Assembly (NCBI GenBank): GCA_963717155.1
Contig: OY970326.1
Span: 1,612,001 to 1,676,000, forward strand
Length of the DNA: 64,000 bases
Source of the DNA: G963717155 sp963717155
GTDB taxonomy: Bacteria; Actinomycetota; Thermoleophilia; Gaiellales; JALYLC01
Direction of reading: 5' to 3'
In this document: positions 25,892-36,187 of the stretch, in pieces
Layout: each line of letters opens with the position of its first letter
How positions within the stretch are numbered: position 1 is the first letter of the stretch
Notes under the pieces: generated by a model
Seen by the model: only the letters and a program-made list of their open reading frames with translations
What the model was told of the DNA's origin: nothing
Databases searched by the model: none
Translations under genes and position numbers: made by a program

Positions 25892-26780
25892 TCAGACTCC
25901 CGCGCGCTGGATCGCGACCTCGAGCAGCAGACCCGCGTGAAGATCCGGCAGCTGGAGCTGGTGGCGGGCCGCCGAGGCCGCGCACTCGGCGGGCATGAGG
26001 CCGATCAGCTCGCTCCCGCAGGGGGCCACGCCCCACGTGAACGCCTCCTGGCGGATCACGGCGAGCACCCGCTCGATCGGGGTGAGGTCGGGGCGCTCGA
26101 TGTTCATCGAGACCTGCACGATGCCTCTCGAGGCGAGCGGCAGGCCGAGCGCTCGAACGCCCGGAAGGCCTCCTTCGGACTCGCGCACGGCGCGCGCGAT
26201 CGCGACGGCGACCTCGATGCGATCGGTCGCGAGGTTGACGTTGAACGCCAGCAGCGGGGCGCGCACGCCGAGCATCACCGCACCGCCCCTCGGGTGCGGA
26301 CTGGGAGGTCCCGGAGTCGGCCAGCAGCACCCCCGAGGCCATGCGCTCGCGGAGCGCCGAGAGCCCCCCGCGCCGGAACTCGTGCGGCCTGCGTCCGCCG
26401 CCGGAGTCGGCGTACAGGAAGACCGGGAGCCCGAGTGCCGCAAGCCCTTCTGCGAGCTCGTCGACGAGCCGCTGGGCGTGCTCGTGCAGCGCGTCGTCGA
26501 GCGGTACCACGGGGACGATGTCGAGCGCGCCGATGTGCGGGTGCACGCCGTCGTTCGTGCCGACGTCGATGCGTTCGATCGCGACCGCGGCGGAGGCGAT
26601 CAGACCCTGGCGGAGTCCACCCGCCGAGCCGCACGTGGTGAACACGGAGCGGTTGTGATCGGGGTCGACATGGACGTCCAGCACCCGCGCGCCGCCGCTT
26701 TCGAGCGCATCGCCGAGTGCGTCCAGCGTGCGCCGGTCGCGGCCCTCGCTGAAGTTGGGGACTGTCTCGAGCGGCAGCAC
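25892..26780 (-). CDS. Glutamate formiminotransferase (FTCD N-terminal type), one frameshift
   Basis: About 296 residues. It transfers the formimino group from formiminoglutamate to tetrahydrofolate. Start LPLETVPNFSEGRDRR is diagnostic, followed by VDPDHNRSVFT, GTNDGVHPHIGALDIVP, and in the second frame AFNVNLATDRIEVA and QVSMNIERPDLTPI. The single frame change falls near 26290. No cyclodeaminase domain is present. GTG 26778-26780 is an inferred start. With hutI downstream it completes the last steps of histidine degradation to glutamate. Confidence 0.88.
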
Positions 26781-26802
26781 CGCGACGTAGCATAGGAGGG
26801 TT

Positions 26803-27420
26803 GTGGCGATCCACCCCGCGGACGGCGTCACGACCCTCGACGAGCTTGCACGGAGCGTGGCGCAGTGCCGGCTGTGCGGCGACGCGGTGTCGCCCCCTCC
26901 CATCCTCTGGGCGCGTCCCGGCCAGCGGAGCCTGCTGGTGGGGCAGGCGCCCGGCTCCGTCGAGGTCGGGATCGGCCTGCCATTCGCGGGAGCCGCCGGT
27001 CGGACGCTGCGCCGCTGGCTCGCGCCGCTCGGCGTCACCGATCACGAGAGCTTCCTCGCGCAGTTCGCCGTCGCGGCGGTGCTCAAGTGCTATCCCGGGC
27101 GCGCGCCGAGCGGTCGCGGCGACCGCGTGCCGACGCGTGCGGAGCGCGAGCGCTGCCGTCCGTGGACCGACGCTGCCGTGCGGCTCGTCGATCCCCTGCT
27201 GGTCGTCCCCGTCGGGCGCCTCGCGATCGACGACTGGCTCGGCCCCGGCCCGCTGGCCGAGCTCGTCGGGCGGCGATTCGAGGTGGACGGCAGAGCAGTC
27301 GTCCCCCTCCCCCATCCGTCCGGGGCCAGCGCCTGGACGAACGACCCGGCGCATCGCGCGCTCGTCGCGCAGGCGGTCGAGCTGATCGTCGAGGCATCCG
27401 GGCTGCCGCGGGTACCCTGA
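26803..27420 (+). CDS. Uracil-DNA glycosylase of the Fe-S (family 4/5) type
   Basis: A 205-residue DNA-repair glycosylase that removes uracil from DNA. Motif A GQAPG and motif B PHPSGAS are present. Four Cys (two in VAQCRLCGD, then VLKCYPG and RERCRPW) match the 4Fe-4S cluster found in families 4 and 5. It starts at GTG with AGGAGG just upstream. It is divergent from the formiminotransferase gene with 22 bases between starts. Confidence 0.88.
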   Translation: MAIHPADGVTTLDELARSVAQCRLCGDAVSPPPILWARPGQRSLLVGQAPGSVEVGIGLPFAGAAGRTLRRWLAPLGVTDHESFLAQFAVAAVLKCYPGRAPSGRGDRVPTRAERERCRPWTDAAVRLVDPLLVVPVGRLAIDDWLGPGPLAELVGRRFEVDGRAVVPLPHPSGASAWTNDPAHRALVAQAVELIVEASGLPRVP

Positions 27421-27453
27421 GCGATTCGTGCTCGCCTCTGACCGGGAGGATCG

Positions 27454-28089
27454 TTGCCGCACCTACGCATTCCCAGCCCCGCCATGTGCATCGCGCTGCT
27501 GAGCCTGTTCGTTGCGCTCGGCGGTACCACCTGGGCTGCGATGTCGCTACCGGCCAACAGCGTCGGCACCACGCAGCTCAAGACGAACGCGGTGACCGGC
27601 GGGAAGGTCAAGAACCACTCGTTGACCGGCGCCGACATCCTGCTCTCGTCGCTCGGCAAGGTCCCGTCGGCGGCCCACGCCGCGACCGCCGACAGCGCGA
27701 CGAAGGCAACCAGCGCCGACACTGCGACGGCCGCGGGTACGGCCTACTCCACGCACTTCGAGAGCGCGCTCAGCCTTTCCGGCACGCCGACGACCGTCGC
27801 GTCGCTGGCGCTGCCCGCAGGCAGCTACGCGCTGAGCGCCAAGGCCCAGGTGGACACCCTCTCGGGCAGCGACATCGTCGAGTGCGACCTCGTCGCGGGA
27901 ACCAACACCGATCGGTCGTTCGTCCAGGGCGGCGCCTCGCACGAGAGCCAGATCCTGACGAACAGCCTCGTGACCCAGCTCGCGGCAGCGGGATCGGTGC
28001 AGCTGTCGTGCAACGCGATCACGGGCGGCACGCTGTCGCAGGTCCGCCTGACGGCCATCCAGGTCGCGAACGTCGTCAACAGCCCGTAG
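27454..28089 (+). CDS. Secreted repeat protein, Thermoleophilia-type
   Basis: A 211-residue protein beginning at TTG (GGGAGG 12 bases upstream). The N-terminal hydrophobic segment is PAMCIALLSLFVALGGTTWA, followed by NSVGTTQLKTNAVTGGKVKN and SLTGADI, a low-complexity motif that I recognise from many Solirubrobacterales/Gaiellales secreted proteins. Next is an Ala/Thr/Asp-rich helical repeat (AATADSATKATSADTATAAG) and a beta-rich C-terminal domain. Function unknown; probably a surface adhesin-like protein. Its last 14 bases overlap the convergent methyltransferase gene. Confidence 0.8.
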   Translation: MPHLRIPSPAMCIALLSLFVALGGTTWAAMSLPANSVGTTQLKTNAVTGGKVKNHSLTGADILLSSLGKVPSAAHAATADSATKATSADTATAAGTAYSTHFESALSLSGTPTTVASLALPAGSYALSAKAQVDTLSGSDIVECDLVAGTNTDRSFVQGGASHESQILTNSLVTQLAAAGSVQLSCNAITGGTLSQVRLTAIQVANVVNSP

Positions 28090-28888
28090 TGGCCAGCGTG
28101 AACCGGAACGCGTTCGGCATCCTGTAGCTCCCGTCGGCCTGGCGGAACTGCTCGACCGACTCCAGCACCGCCCGCCGGACGACCTCGTCACCGGCGTGGC
28201 GCGTCGCCCGGACGGCCGGGCCTGCCGAGAGCAGCGCGCGCAGCGTCTCCGTGGCGTCGCGGTAGTCGAAGTGGCAGATCACGTCGCGCGTCGCCTGCGG
28301 CTCGAACCCCGCGGATGCGACCAGCGAGGCGAGCGCGCCCTCGGCCGAGAGCGCGAACGGTCCGGGCGCGCCGGGCGGCGGCGGCGGGAGGTGGGCGCCG
28401 AGCGCAGCGAGGTAGCCGGCGAGGTCGCACATCTCGGGGGGCGCCCACGTGGCTGCCAGCAGCCGTCCGCCCGGGCGGAGGACGCGCCGCGCCTCGGCGA
28501 GCGCGCTCCGGGGACTCGCGGCGTACTGGAAGCTGTTGAACCCGGAGACCACGTCGAAGCTCTCGTCGGCGAACGGCAGCTCCTCGATGTCGCCGCGCTC
28601 GATCTGCGCGCCCGGCAGCCTGCGCCGCGCGACGGCGACCAGCCCCTGTGCGGCGTCGAGCCCGCTGACGGTCGCGCCACCTTCCCGCGCGAGGCTCAGG
28701 AAGAGGCCGGCGCCGCAGCCGACATCGAGCACCCGCGTTCCTGCCTCGACCTCCAGCCCGGCGATGCCTGCCTCGTACAACGGCCGCATGCACGGCTCCA
28801 TGAGCTCCGTCCAGTCGGCCGCGCGCTCGCTCCACAGATCGCCCTGCGCGGCACCGGTGCGCCTCGCGGGATCGGTCGTCGTGGTCAT
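28076..28888 (-). CDS. SAM-dependent class I methyltransferase
   Basis: A 270-residue enzyme with motif I RVLDVGCGAGLFL, motif II region IERGDIEELPFADESFD and post-motif RRVLRPGGRLLAATWAPP, typical of UbiE-like small-molecule methyltransferases. The C-terminal cap is helical. The ATG at 28886-28888 lies 70 bases downstream of the LuxR-type regulator on the same strand, so the regulator may be in one transcript with it. Substrate unknown. Confidence 0.88.
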   Translation of the reverse strand: MTTTTDPARRTGAAQGDLWSERAADWTELMEPCMRPLYEAGIAGLEVEAGTRVLDVGCGAGLFLSLAREGGATVSGLDAAQGLVAVARRRLPGAQIERGDIEELPFADESFDVVSGFNSFQYAASPRSALAEARRVLRPGGRLLAATWAPPEMCDLAGYLAALGAHLPPPPPGAPGPFALSAEGALASLVASAGFEPQATRDVICHFDYRDATETLRALLSAGPAVRATRHAGDEVVRRAVLESVEQFRQADGSYRMPNAFRFTLATTGC

Positions 28889-28958
28889 CGGATCCTCCGT
28901 TCGTCGGGTACTCGACGAACGTACGGCCGCGAGGGCGACCTGACTTCGGGAACGCGCC

Positions 28959-31526
28959 CTACGTTGCCGGTCCAGCCGCCCTATCTTTGGCGACGGCCTC
29001 CGTGCGCGTGCGCGCGTCGAGCTTGCGGAGCAGCGACGACACGTGGTGGCCGACGGTCTTCTCGGAGAGGACGAGCGCCCGCGCGATCTCGGCGTTCGTC
29101 CGGCCCTCCGCCACGAGCGCGAGCACGTCACGCTCGCGCACCGTGAGCCCGGACGGATCCGAGCGCGTCGTGCCCCGCGGACCCCGAGGCACGCTGAGGC
29201 CGGCAGCGGCACGCTCCCGGGCGAAGGCGGCGGCCGCGCCGTATGCCTCGAGCTTGCGGAGATCGGCGAGCCCCTCTGCGGCGGACGCGGGATCGCCCGG
29301 CAACGTCGCGAGCGCCGCCTCGTAGGGCGCGGCGAGCTCGCGCCAGGCCGTACTTGCGGCCCGCCACTCGCCGGCCAGCTCGAGCGCCGCCGGGCCCTCC
29401 GGGCGGGGAAGCTCCGATCCGGGCACACCGCAACGCTGCGCCCACAGCACGAGCTCGGCGCGGACCGCGACGAGCCCGGCGGTCACCGGCAGCGCCAGGC
29501 CCGCGAGGGCGTGCTCACGCCCCGCGGGGTGGTCGCCCTCGAGCCACGCGATCTCGGCGCACGCGCTCCGCGTGACCGCCTCGCGGAACCCGTCCGGCGC
29601 TCCGGCAACCTCGGCGAGCGCCGCCTCGGCGAGGCTCCGCGCGCCCGGCTCGCCGAGCCGCGCGAGCGCCGTCGCCTCGAGCGCGCGGGACAGGGCGGAC
29701 TCCACCGTGGCGACGCGCTGCGCCGCGCGTCCGAGCATCGCCGCCTCGCGTACGCGGCCGCGATCGAGGAGGCTCCTGCCGCGCGACTGTGTCACGTCGT
29801 CCAGCGGAGAGTCGAGCCCACGCTCCTCGAACAGCTCGGCGGCCTCGTCGTAGAACCGATCGACGGCCGGGTGATCGCGCAGCATGCTCGCAACGAACGT
29901 GCCGTTGACGAGCGCCCGCACCTGCTCGTGCAGATCGCCGCAGGCGCGCGCACGTTCGAGCGCGCGCGCGAACGCGTCTGGTGCGGTTCGGTCGCCGTTC
30001 ATGCCGGCGACAAGGGCGGCGCTGATGTCGACCGACAGCGCCGCCTCCTCGACCCGGGCCAGCTCCGCCACCTCGTAGGCGCGAGGAGCGATCGCAGCGA
30101 CTCCCGCCGCGTCCTGGCGTACCGCGAGCAGCGCGGTCTTCCAGGCGAGCGCCACGGCGAACTCCCGTTGGTCGCCCGCATCGGCGAGCACCGCGATCGC
30201 CTCGTTCGCCGTGCGATCGGCCTCATCGAAACGACCCAGCAGCCAGTATGCGCGCGCCAGGAAGCGGAGCGCGCGCCCCTGTCCGACGTCATCTCCGAGC
30301 GTCGCGAAGATCTCCGCGGCCTCACCCAGCAGGATCACGGCGGAATCGGTGCCCCGACCACTCAGCCAGTTCGCCGATCCCGACGCCGCGAGCCACGCCG
30401 CCCGCTGCGCGGGAGTGGCGTCGTCAGCGAACGCGAGGGCGAGGTCGTATAGCGCGGCGGCCTCGTTCGGCGCGCCGACGCGCATCGCGCTCTCGCCGGC
30501 GAGCGGCGCATGCAGCACCACCGCCTCGCGCCGCCCGGAGAGCGCCGCATGATGGGCGATGCGGCCATGGTCGAGCGGAGGCGGCGCCGCCTCGAGCGCA
30601 TCGACGACCCGGCTGTGCAGCAGCTCGCGGCGCGTCGTCGGCAGCGACGCCTCGACGGCGAGGCGGATCAGCTCGTGACGGAACGAGAGCGCACGCCCGT
30701 CGTCGAGCAGGATGCCGGCATCCAGGCACTCCTCGACCGCGGCCGGCGACGAGTCGGAGACGCGGTGCAGCAGCGCGGGAGGGATCCGTCCGCCGATCAC
30801 CGCGGCGGCATCCAGCGCGCTACGAGCGGGCGGCGACAGGCGCGCCGCGCGAGCGAGCGTCGCCTCGCGAATCGTCGTCGGCGGCTCTTCGCCGGGGTTG
30901 TCGAGCAGCTCGACGACAAGCAGCGGGTTCCCCGACGTGAGCTCGAAGACCCGCCTGGCGTCGCGGCCGAGCGAAGCCGCGAGGGCCGCGACCGCCTTCG
31001 ACGACAGGCGTCCCGGGTGGATGCGATCCGTGGCCGGCGACGTGACCAGGTCGCCGACGAGCATCCGCAGCGGGTGCAGCGGCCCGACCTCGTCATCGCG
31101 GTACGTCACGACGACCACGAGCGGCACGGCGTCGATTCGCCGGGCGAGCAGTCGCAGGACGTCGAGGGTGAGCGCGTCCGCCCAGTGCGCGTCCTCGACC
31201 GCTACGACCGTCGTGTGCGTGCACGAGGCGCACAACGCGCGGGCGACGGCCGGGGCGTCGGCGGTCGAGAGGGCCTCGTCGAGGCCCGCGATCGTGGTGC
31301 TCAGATCGTGGAACGGGCCGAGCGGCTCGGGCACCGATAGCGGCTCGCAACCCACCACGACGGTCCGCGCGCGTCCGCGCACCTCATCGCGGAGGAGGCG
31401 TACGAGCGTCGTCTTTCCGATGCCGGCCTCGCCGGCAACCAGTACGAGCGCGCCGCGTCCCTCCTCGGCGGCGGCGACCGCCGCGAGGAGACGCGCGACC
31501 TCGGCCTCGCGCTCGAGGATCCTCAC
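28959..31526 (-). CDS. Large ATP-binding LuxR-family regulator (LAL type)
   Basis: An 855-residue transcription regulator of the MalT-like group. An N-terminal STAND ATPase carries Walker A GEAGIGKTT (about 33-41) and Walker B VVAVEDAHWAD. The middle is an Ala-rich helical repeat region of about 500 residues (AEEIF..., LARAYWLLGRFDEADR). The C-terminal HTH is LTVRERDVLALVAEGRTNAE...SEKTVGHHVSSLLRKL. Such proteins act as ATP-dependent activators whose effector binds the helical middle. GTG start with a short leader; the MFS/small-protein operon lies immediately upstream on the same strand. Confidence 0.92.
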   Translation of the reverse strand: MRILEREAEVARLLAAVAAAEEGRGALVLVAGEAGIGKTTLVRLLRDEVRGRARTVVVGCEPLSVPEPLGPFHDLSTTIAGLDEALSTADAPAVARALCASCTHTTVVAVEDAHWADALTLDVLRLLARRIDAVPLVVVVTYRDDEVGPLHPLRMLVGDLVTSPATDRIHPGRLSSKAVAALAASLGRDARRVFELTSGNPLLVVELLDNPGEEPPTTIREATLARAARLSPPARSALDAAAVIGGRIPPALLHRVSDSSPAAVEECLDAGILLDDGRALSFRHELIRLAVEASLPTTRRELLHSRVVDALEAAPPPLDHGRIAHHAALSGRREAVVLHAPLAGESAMRVGAPNEAAALYDLALAFADDATPAQRAAWLAASGSANWLSGRGTDSAVILLGEAAEIFATLGDDVGQGRALRFLARAYWLLGRFDEADRTANEAIAVLADAGDQREFAVALAWKTALLAVRQDAAGVAAIAPRAYEVAELARVEEAALSVDISAALVAGMNGDRTAPDAFARALERARACGDLHEQVRALVNGTFVASMLRDHPAVDRFYDEAAELFEERGLDSPLDDVTQSRGRSLLDRGRVREAAMLGRAAQRVATVESALSRALEATALARLGEPGARSLAEAALAEVAGAPDGFREAVTRSACAEIAWLEGDHPAGREHALAGLALPVTAGLVAVRAELVLWAQRCGVPGSELPRPEGPAALELAGEWRAASTAWRELAAPYEAALATLPGDPASAAEGLADLRKLEAYGAAAAFARERAAAGLSVPRGPRGTTRSDPSGLTVRERDVLALVAEGRTNAEIARALVLSEKTVGHHVSSLLRKLDARTRTEAVAKDRAAGPAT

Positions 31527-31548
31527 GCGCCAATAGTCTCACGATCGC

Positions 31549-32008
31549 TCAGCTGATCGCCTGGATGCCGCGCATCAGCTCGGAGACCGGCAGGTTGTCG
31601 GCCGCCGCCCGCAGCAGGGTGAGATCGAGCCCGTCGAGCTGACCCCGACGCGCGGCATCGTCGATCGCGCGTCGCAGTCCTGCTCGCACGGCCTGTTCGA
31701 CCCGATCGTCCGCCGCGCTGCCCCGAGCCGAACAGCCTCCGCCGGTCCTGGTCCGTCGTGAGGCCGACGACCAGGCGCTCGCGCGAGACCCGCAGGTGGC
31801 ACGCCGCCCCGTCGAGCCCATCGAGCACGACCCGCTCGATCATGCCGGACGTTCCGCCTGCGGCGAGCGGCGGCCGCGGGCTGCAGGGATTCGCGAGTCG
31901 CACTCTGCCGTGGTCGAGTCCTCCGCGGGCAAGCGAGGCGATCACGAGTCCCCCGCTCGCCGCGATCGCGACCGCCAGCAGCACGAGTCCGCGACGGCGG
32001 GCGCTCAC
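31549..32008 (-). CDS. Small membrane-anchored or secreted protein, one frameshift
   Basis: About 150 residues across one shift near 31735. The N-terminus is one hydrophobic segment (RGLVLLAVAIAASGGLVIASLA), followed by a basic/Cys-containing domain (LANPCSPRPPLAAGG, DGAACHLRVSRERLVVGL). The C-terminus is helical (VRAGLRRAIDDAARRG... AADNLPVSELMRGIQAI). The GTG start overlaps the MFS stop (GTGA), pointing to coupled translation with the exporter. No known family. Confidence 0.65.
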
Positions 32009-33324
32009 GCCGCACTCCTTCGCGACGGCCACGCGAGCGGGACGCACGCGAGCAGAGCCAGGCCGACGCACACCCAGAGCGACGCTCTGAACCCGCGCTC
32101 GAGCACGGCACGCACGGTGTCGCCGAGACGATCCTCGAGCTCCGAGAGCAGCGGCGCCTGGCCCGCATCGCGTGCCCGCGCGCTCGCGAAGGACGACCCG
32201 AAGTCGGGCACGGAGGCGCGCGGCGCATCCGCGAGCGTCCGCGCGATGTCGACGCCGAGCTCGAGCTTCGCGCGCGGCGAGATCTGCGCGTCGAGCACGA
32301 CTCCCGCGCCGGCCTCGGCCGCACGGTGAGACGCGCTGGTCGATGCCGCTCGCGAGCAGCGGCGCCACGAGGAGGAGGCCGATGACCAGTCCCAGGTGGC
32401 GCGCGCTCACGGACCACGCGGCGCGCTCGGCGGATCCCGGCGCGAGCGCCGCCTCCGACAGGCGCGGACCGGCGAGACCGAGCCCGGCGCCGACCAGCAC
32501 GAGCGCCACCGCGAGCCAGACGACCGACCGCTCGGGGAGCAGCGCCACGCCGGCGAGCCCGCCGGCCACCAGCACGGCTCCGGCCGCCGCGGCCAGTCGG
32601 AGATCCGCGTCTCGCATCCGACCGGTGGCGAGGGTGGCTGCGGGCAGGATCGAGACGAGCAGGGCCGCCGAGATCGGGGACAGCCCCCACACCTCGATCA
32701 CGAGGATCACGACCAGGAACAGCGCGCCGACGAGCGCACCCGAGAGCAGCGCGAGCGCGGAGTTCGCGCGCAGGTCGCCGGGACCGCGGGTGTGCGACAG
32801 CTGCCTCCGGGTCCGGCGCGCGCCAGCGCGCCGGCCAGCGCGGCGAGCGCCACCGGGGCCTGGAAGGCGAAGATCGCGCGCCAGTCGAACGCCTGGGTCA
32901 GCAGGCCACCGGCGGCCGGGCCGAGCGCAGCGCCGACTGCCGCTGCGAGGCTCCAACGTCGTGCGCCGAGCATCGGCAGCGCGCTCGCAAGCAGGAGGGC
33001 GCCACCGAGCGCCTGCACGACGCGCAGGGCGACGAGCAGCTCGAGCGATCCCGCGAGCGCGCAGCCGGCCGATCCGGCAGCGAACAGGGCCAGACCGGCG
33101 TGCAGGCCGGTGCGCGAGTCGCGCGTTCGCACGAACAGCAGCACGAGCGGCGTCGCGAGCACGACCGCGACGTTGTAGGACGTGATCACGAGCGAGACGC
33201 CCTCGATCGACGTGTTGAAATAGCGAAGCAGATCGGGCAGCGCGAGCACGACGATCGACGAGTCGGCGAACGCGAGCGCCACCGCTGCCCAGATGGCGGC
33301 CTGGCCGAGCTGCGGTGCCAGCAT
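32005..33324 (-). CDS. MFS drug/metabolite exporter (DHA2-like), two frameshifts
   Basis: A 14-helix-type MFS transporter of about 440 residues across shifts near 32805 and 32335. It starts MLAPQLGQAAIWAAVALAFA, with motif DSSIVVLALPDLLRYF typical of the EmrB/QacA group, and has many hydrophobic helices. The soluble insert near the C-terminus (VLDAQISPRAKLELGVDIA... SELEDRLGDTVRAVLERGFR) matches loops seen in long DHA2 proteins, and the last helix is ASLWVCVGLALLACVPLAW. It probably exports a toxic or signalling compound. Divergent from the pilin-like gene. Confidence 0.82.
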
Positions 33325-33453
33325 ACGCGACGCACGAGGTGGCAGCCTGCCAGGGCCGCGTGACGCGTCGAGTGGGACGCGCTCGTGACCGGCACCGCCG
33401 GCGCCGTTTCTTCACCCAATCACGACGCGCTCGCCGGCCTACGGTCGAGGGCC

Positions 33454-34357
33454 GTGGAACGAGGGCAGGGAACCGTCGAGTACGCAGGGCTGCTGGCCGC
33501 GCTCGCGGTGCTCGTCGGCCTCGTCGCGCTCGCGACTGCGTCGCACCCGCCCGAGATCGCGTGGTCCGATCTGATCCGCGTCGCCGCGGCACCGCATCAC
33601 TCGCACTGCCGACGAGCGTGCGCTGCGCAACCCGGTGCTCGGGCCCGATCATCGCCGCGTCGGCTCCATCGATCGTGCTCGAGCGAGACGAGTACGGCCG
33701 ACGACTTCTCGATCCCCGTCTCGGACGGCTGCCGCACGCGAGCGCTGCGCCGCCTTCGGACGGCCCGCTGCGTGCTGTACGTCCACGTCGTCCGGCGCCC
33801 CGAGCGAACGGTCTTCGAGTACTGGACGTACTACCCGACATCGCAGACCGACCACCTGCCCGTGGTGCCGCTCCAGGGCTACCACCGCGATGACTGGGAG
33901 GGGCTCGAGGTAGCGTTCGACGCGCGCGGTGCGCTCGCTGGCGCCCGCGGCAGCGCTCACCTCGGCTGGAACGGCTCCGCACCGTGGTGGGACCAGCGGA
34001 GGGACAACTGGGCGCCGTACGACGGCATCGCCTACCGCGCCGCGGGAAGCCATGCGACGGGCCTCGGCCGCGGCGACCTCGATCTTGCCGGTGACGCCTG
34101 GAACGGCGACCTCGGCGCGGTCGCGGCACGTTCGTGCGAGCTGCGCGCCGCCGATCGGGCCGCGCTCGGCGCGCGCGCCGTTCGATTCCGGGGCCGTCGC
34201 TCCCTGGGCCAAGCAGGCCTGGACCGATCCCGGCGTCGAGCACACCGGTGAACCCGGATCGTCTCCCGGCGTGGCTGCGACCGCTGCCCGCGCCTGGGCG
34301 CTCGGCCTCGACGCCGCCAGCGTCGCCCTTCCACACGGCGAGGGGCCCGCCTGGTGA
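33454..34357 (+). CDS. Pilin-like N-terminus joined to a beta-rich exported domain, several frameshifts
   Basis: About 300 residues across at least three shifts. The start GTG gives ERGQGTVEYAGLLAALAVLV, a prepilin-type (Flp/TadE) leader with a Gly-Gln processing site and a single hydrophobic helix. The remainder is unusual: DDFSIPVSDGCRTRA, then CVLYVHVVRRPERTVFEYWT and YYPTSQTDHLPVVPL, GYHRDDWEGLEVAFDARG, and a Trp/Gly-rich stretch (APWWDQRRDNWAPYDGI). It ends PWAKQAWTDPGVEHTGEPG. The C-terminal domain recalls secreted proteins with a DDWE/H pattern but I cannot name it. Likely displayed on the cell surface. Confidence 0.65.
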
Positions 34358-34397
34358 GGCGGTCGCGGAATGCTCGCGACACGAATCTCGTTAAACC

Positions 34398-36187
34398 TTG
34401 GTGCCCGCCGGAACCTTCGCAACGTTGCGCCGCCTCCTCGGAGTGATGGCGCCGCATCGTCGCGTACTGGTCATCACGGGGATCCTGGCGGTCGTCTCGC
34501 AGGCGGTCGCGCTGGTCGTGCCGTGGCTCATCGGGAGCGCCGTCAACGATGCGGTGGACGGCCACGACCTCGAGCGGCTGTGGATCCTGGTCGGCCTCAT
34601 CGTGCTCGCCGGCTCGGTCAAGGCGGTGGTGCTGGTGGCGCGCCGCGCGCTCGCTGGGCGGCTCTCGCTCGATGTCGAGTACGACCTGCGGACCGGCGTC
34701 TACCGGCACCTCCTGTCGCTCGAGCAGAAGTACCACGACGACCACCAGACAGGTCAGCTGCTCAGCCGCGCGACCGCCGACGTGACGGCGATCCGCACGT
34801 TCCTCGGGTACGGCCTGATCTTCATGACCCAGTACGTCGTGCTCGTGGTCGCGGTCATCGTGCTGCTGGTCTGGACGAGCCCGGGACTCGCGCTCGCCGC
34901 GTTCGTGCTCGCTCCGGTCATGGTGTGGGCGTCGACGCGGTACTCGCGGCGTTCGTATCCCGTGCTGCGCGACGTGCAGCAGCGCGTCGCGGACGTCACG
35001 ACGCAGGCCGAGGAGGCGATCGTCGGCGTGCGCGTCGTCAAGGCCTTCGCACAGGAGCCCCGCGAGGTCGAGCGCTTCCGCGATCGCTCCGAGGCGGTGT
35101 TCCACCGGCAGGTCGACGCGACGCGGCTGCAGGCCACCTACCAGCCGCTGCTCGACCTCGTGCCGCAGCTCGGCGTCGCGATCGTGCTGTTCGCAGGCGG
35201 GCTGGCCGTCACCTCGGGCGCCCTCACGATCGGCGGCTTCTTCACCTTCAACCTCTACCTCGCGATGCTGGTGATGCCGCTCCGCATGCTCGGGATGTGG
35301 GTCGGCCAGGTGCAGCGCGCGGTCGCGTCCGGCAGCCGGGTGTTCGAGCTGCTCGACGAGGAGCCCACGATCGAGCCCCCGGCCCATCCGGTGCCACTGC
35401 CGGCGGGCGCGGGCGAGCTGCGGTTCGAGGGCGTCCGCTTCGGCTACGACCCGGCACGGCCGGTGCTCGACGGCATCGATCTCGACCTGCCGGCCGGTCG
35501 TACGCTCGCGCTGATCGGCGCGACCGGCTCGGGCAAGTCGACGCTTGCCGCGCTGGATCCCGCGGCTGTACGACGTGCAGGCCGGGCGAGTGACGGTCGA
35601 CGGCGTCGACGTGCGCGAGCTCGATCCAGGCGCGCTGCGGCGATCGATCGCGACGGTCTCGCAGGACACGTTCCTGTTCTCGGCGTCGGTGCGCGACAAC
35701 ATCGCGTTCGCGCGGCCCGATGCCAGCGACGCCGAGGTCGAGCAGGCGGCGCGCCGCGCGCAGGCGCACGACTTCGTCAGCGCGCTCCCGAAGCGGCTAC
35801 GACACGGTCATCGGCGAGCGCGGCCTCACGCTGTCGGGTGGACAGCGCCAGCGCATCGCGATCGCGCGGGCGCTCGTCGCGGATCCGCGCATCCTGATCC
35901 TCGACGACGCCACCGCCTCCGTCGACGCGACGACCGAGGCGCGCATCCGGCTCGCGCTGCGCGAGGCGATGCGGGGCCGCACGACGCTGATCATCGCCCA
36001 CCGCCTCTCGACGATCTCGCTCGCGGACGAGATCGCGGTGCTCGACCACGGCCGCGTCGTCGCACGCGGCACGCACGACGAGATCGTCGGCACCTCGCCG
36101 GTGTACGACGAGATCTGGAGCCACGACGCGATCGTTCCGACGTTCGTCGACCTCGACGGCGACCGCGTCGCGGAGAAGGCCTCGTGA
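34398..36187 (+). CDS. ABC exporter, half-size ATPase/permease 1 (two frameshifts)
   Basis: About 596 residues. Six helices in the first 320 residues (VLVITGILAVVSQAVALVVPWLIG and on) precede an ATPase domain with Walker A GATGSGKST, a Q-loop in TVSQDTFLFSASVRDNI, signature LSGGQRQRIAIARAL, Walker B ILILDDATASVD and H-loop IIAHRLST. Shifts lie near 35553 (between GKSTLAAL and PRLYDV) and 35797 (between LPK and GYDTVIGERG). It overlaps the second exporter subunit by 4 bases, so the two form a heterodimer. Substrate unknown; lipid/drug type is likely. Confidence 0.87.
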
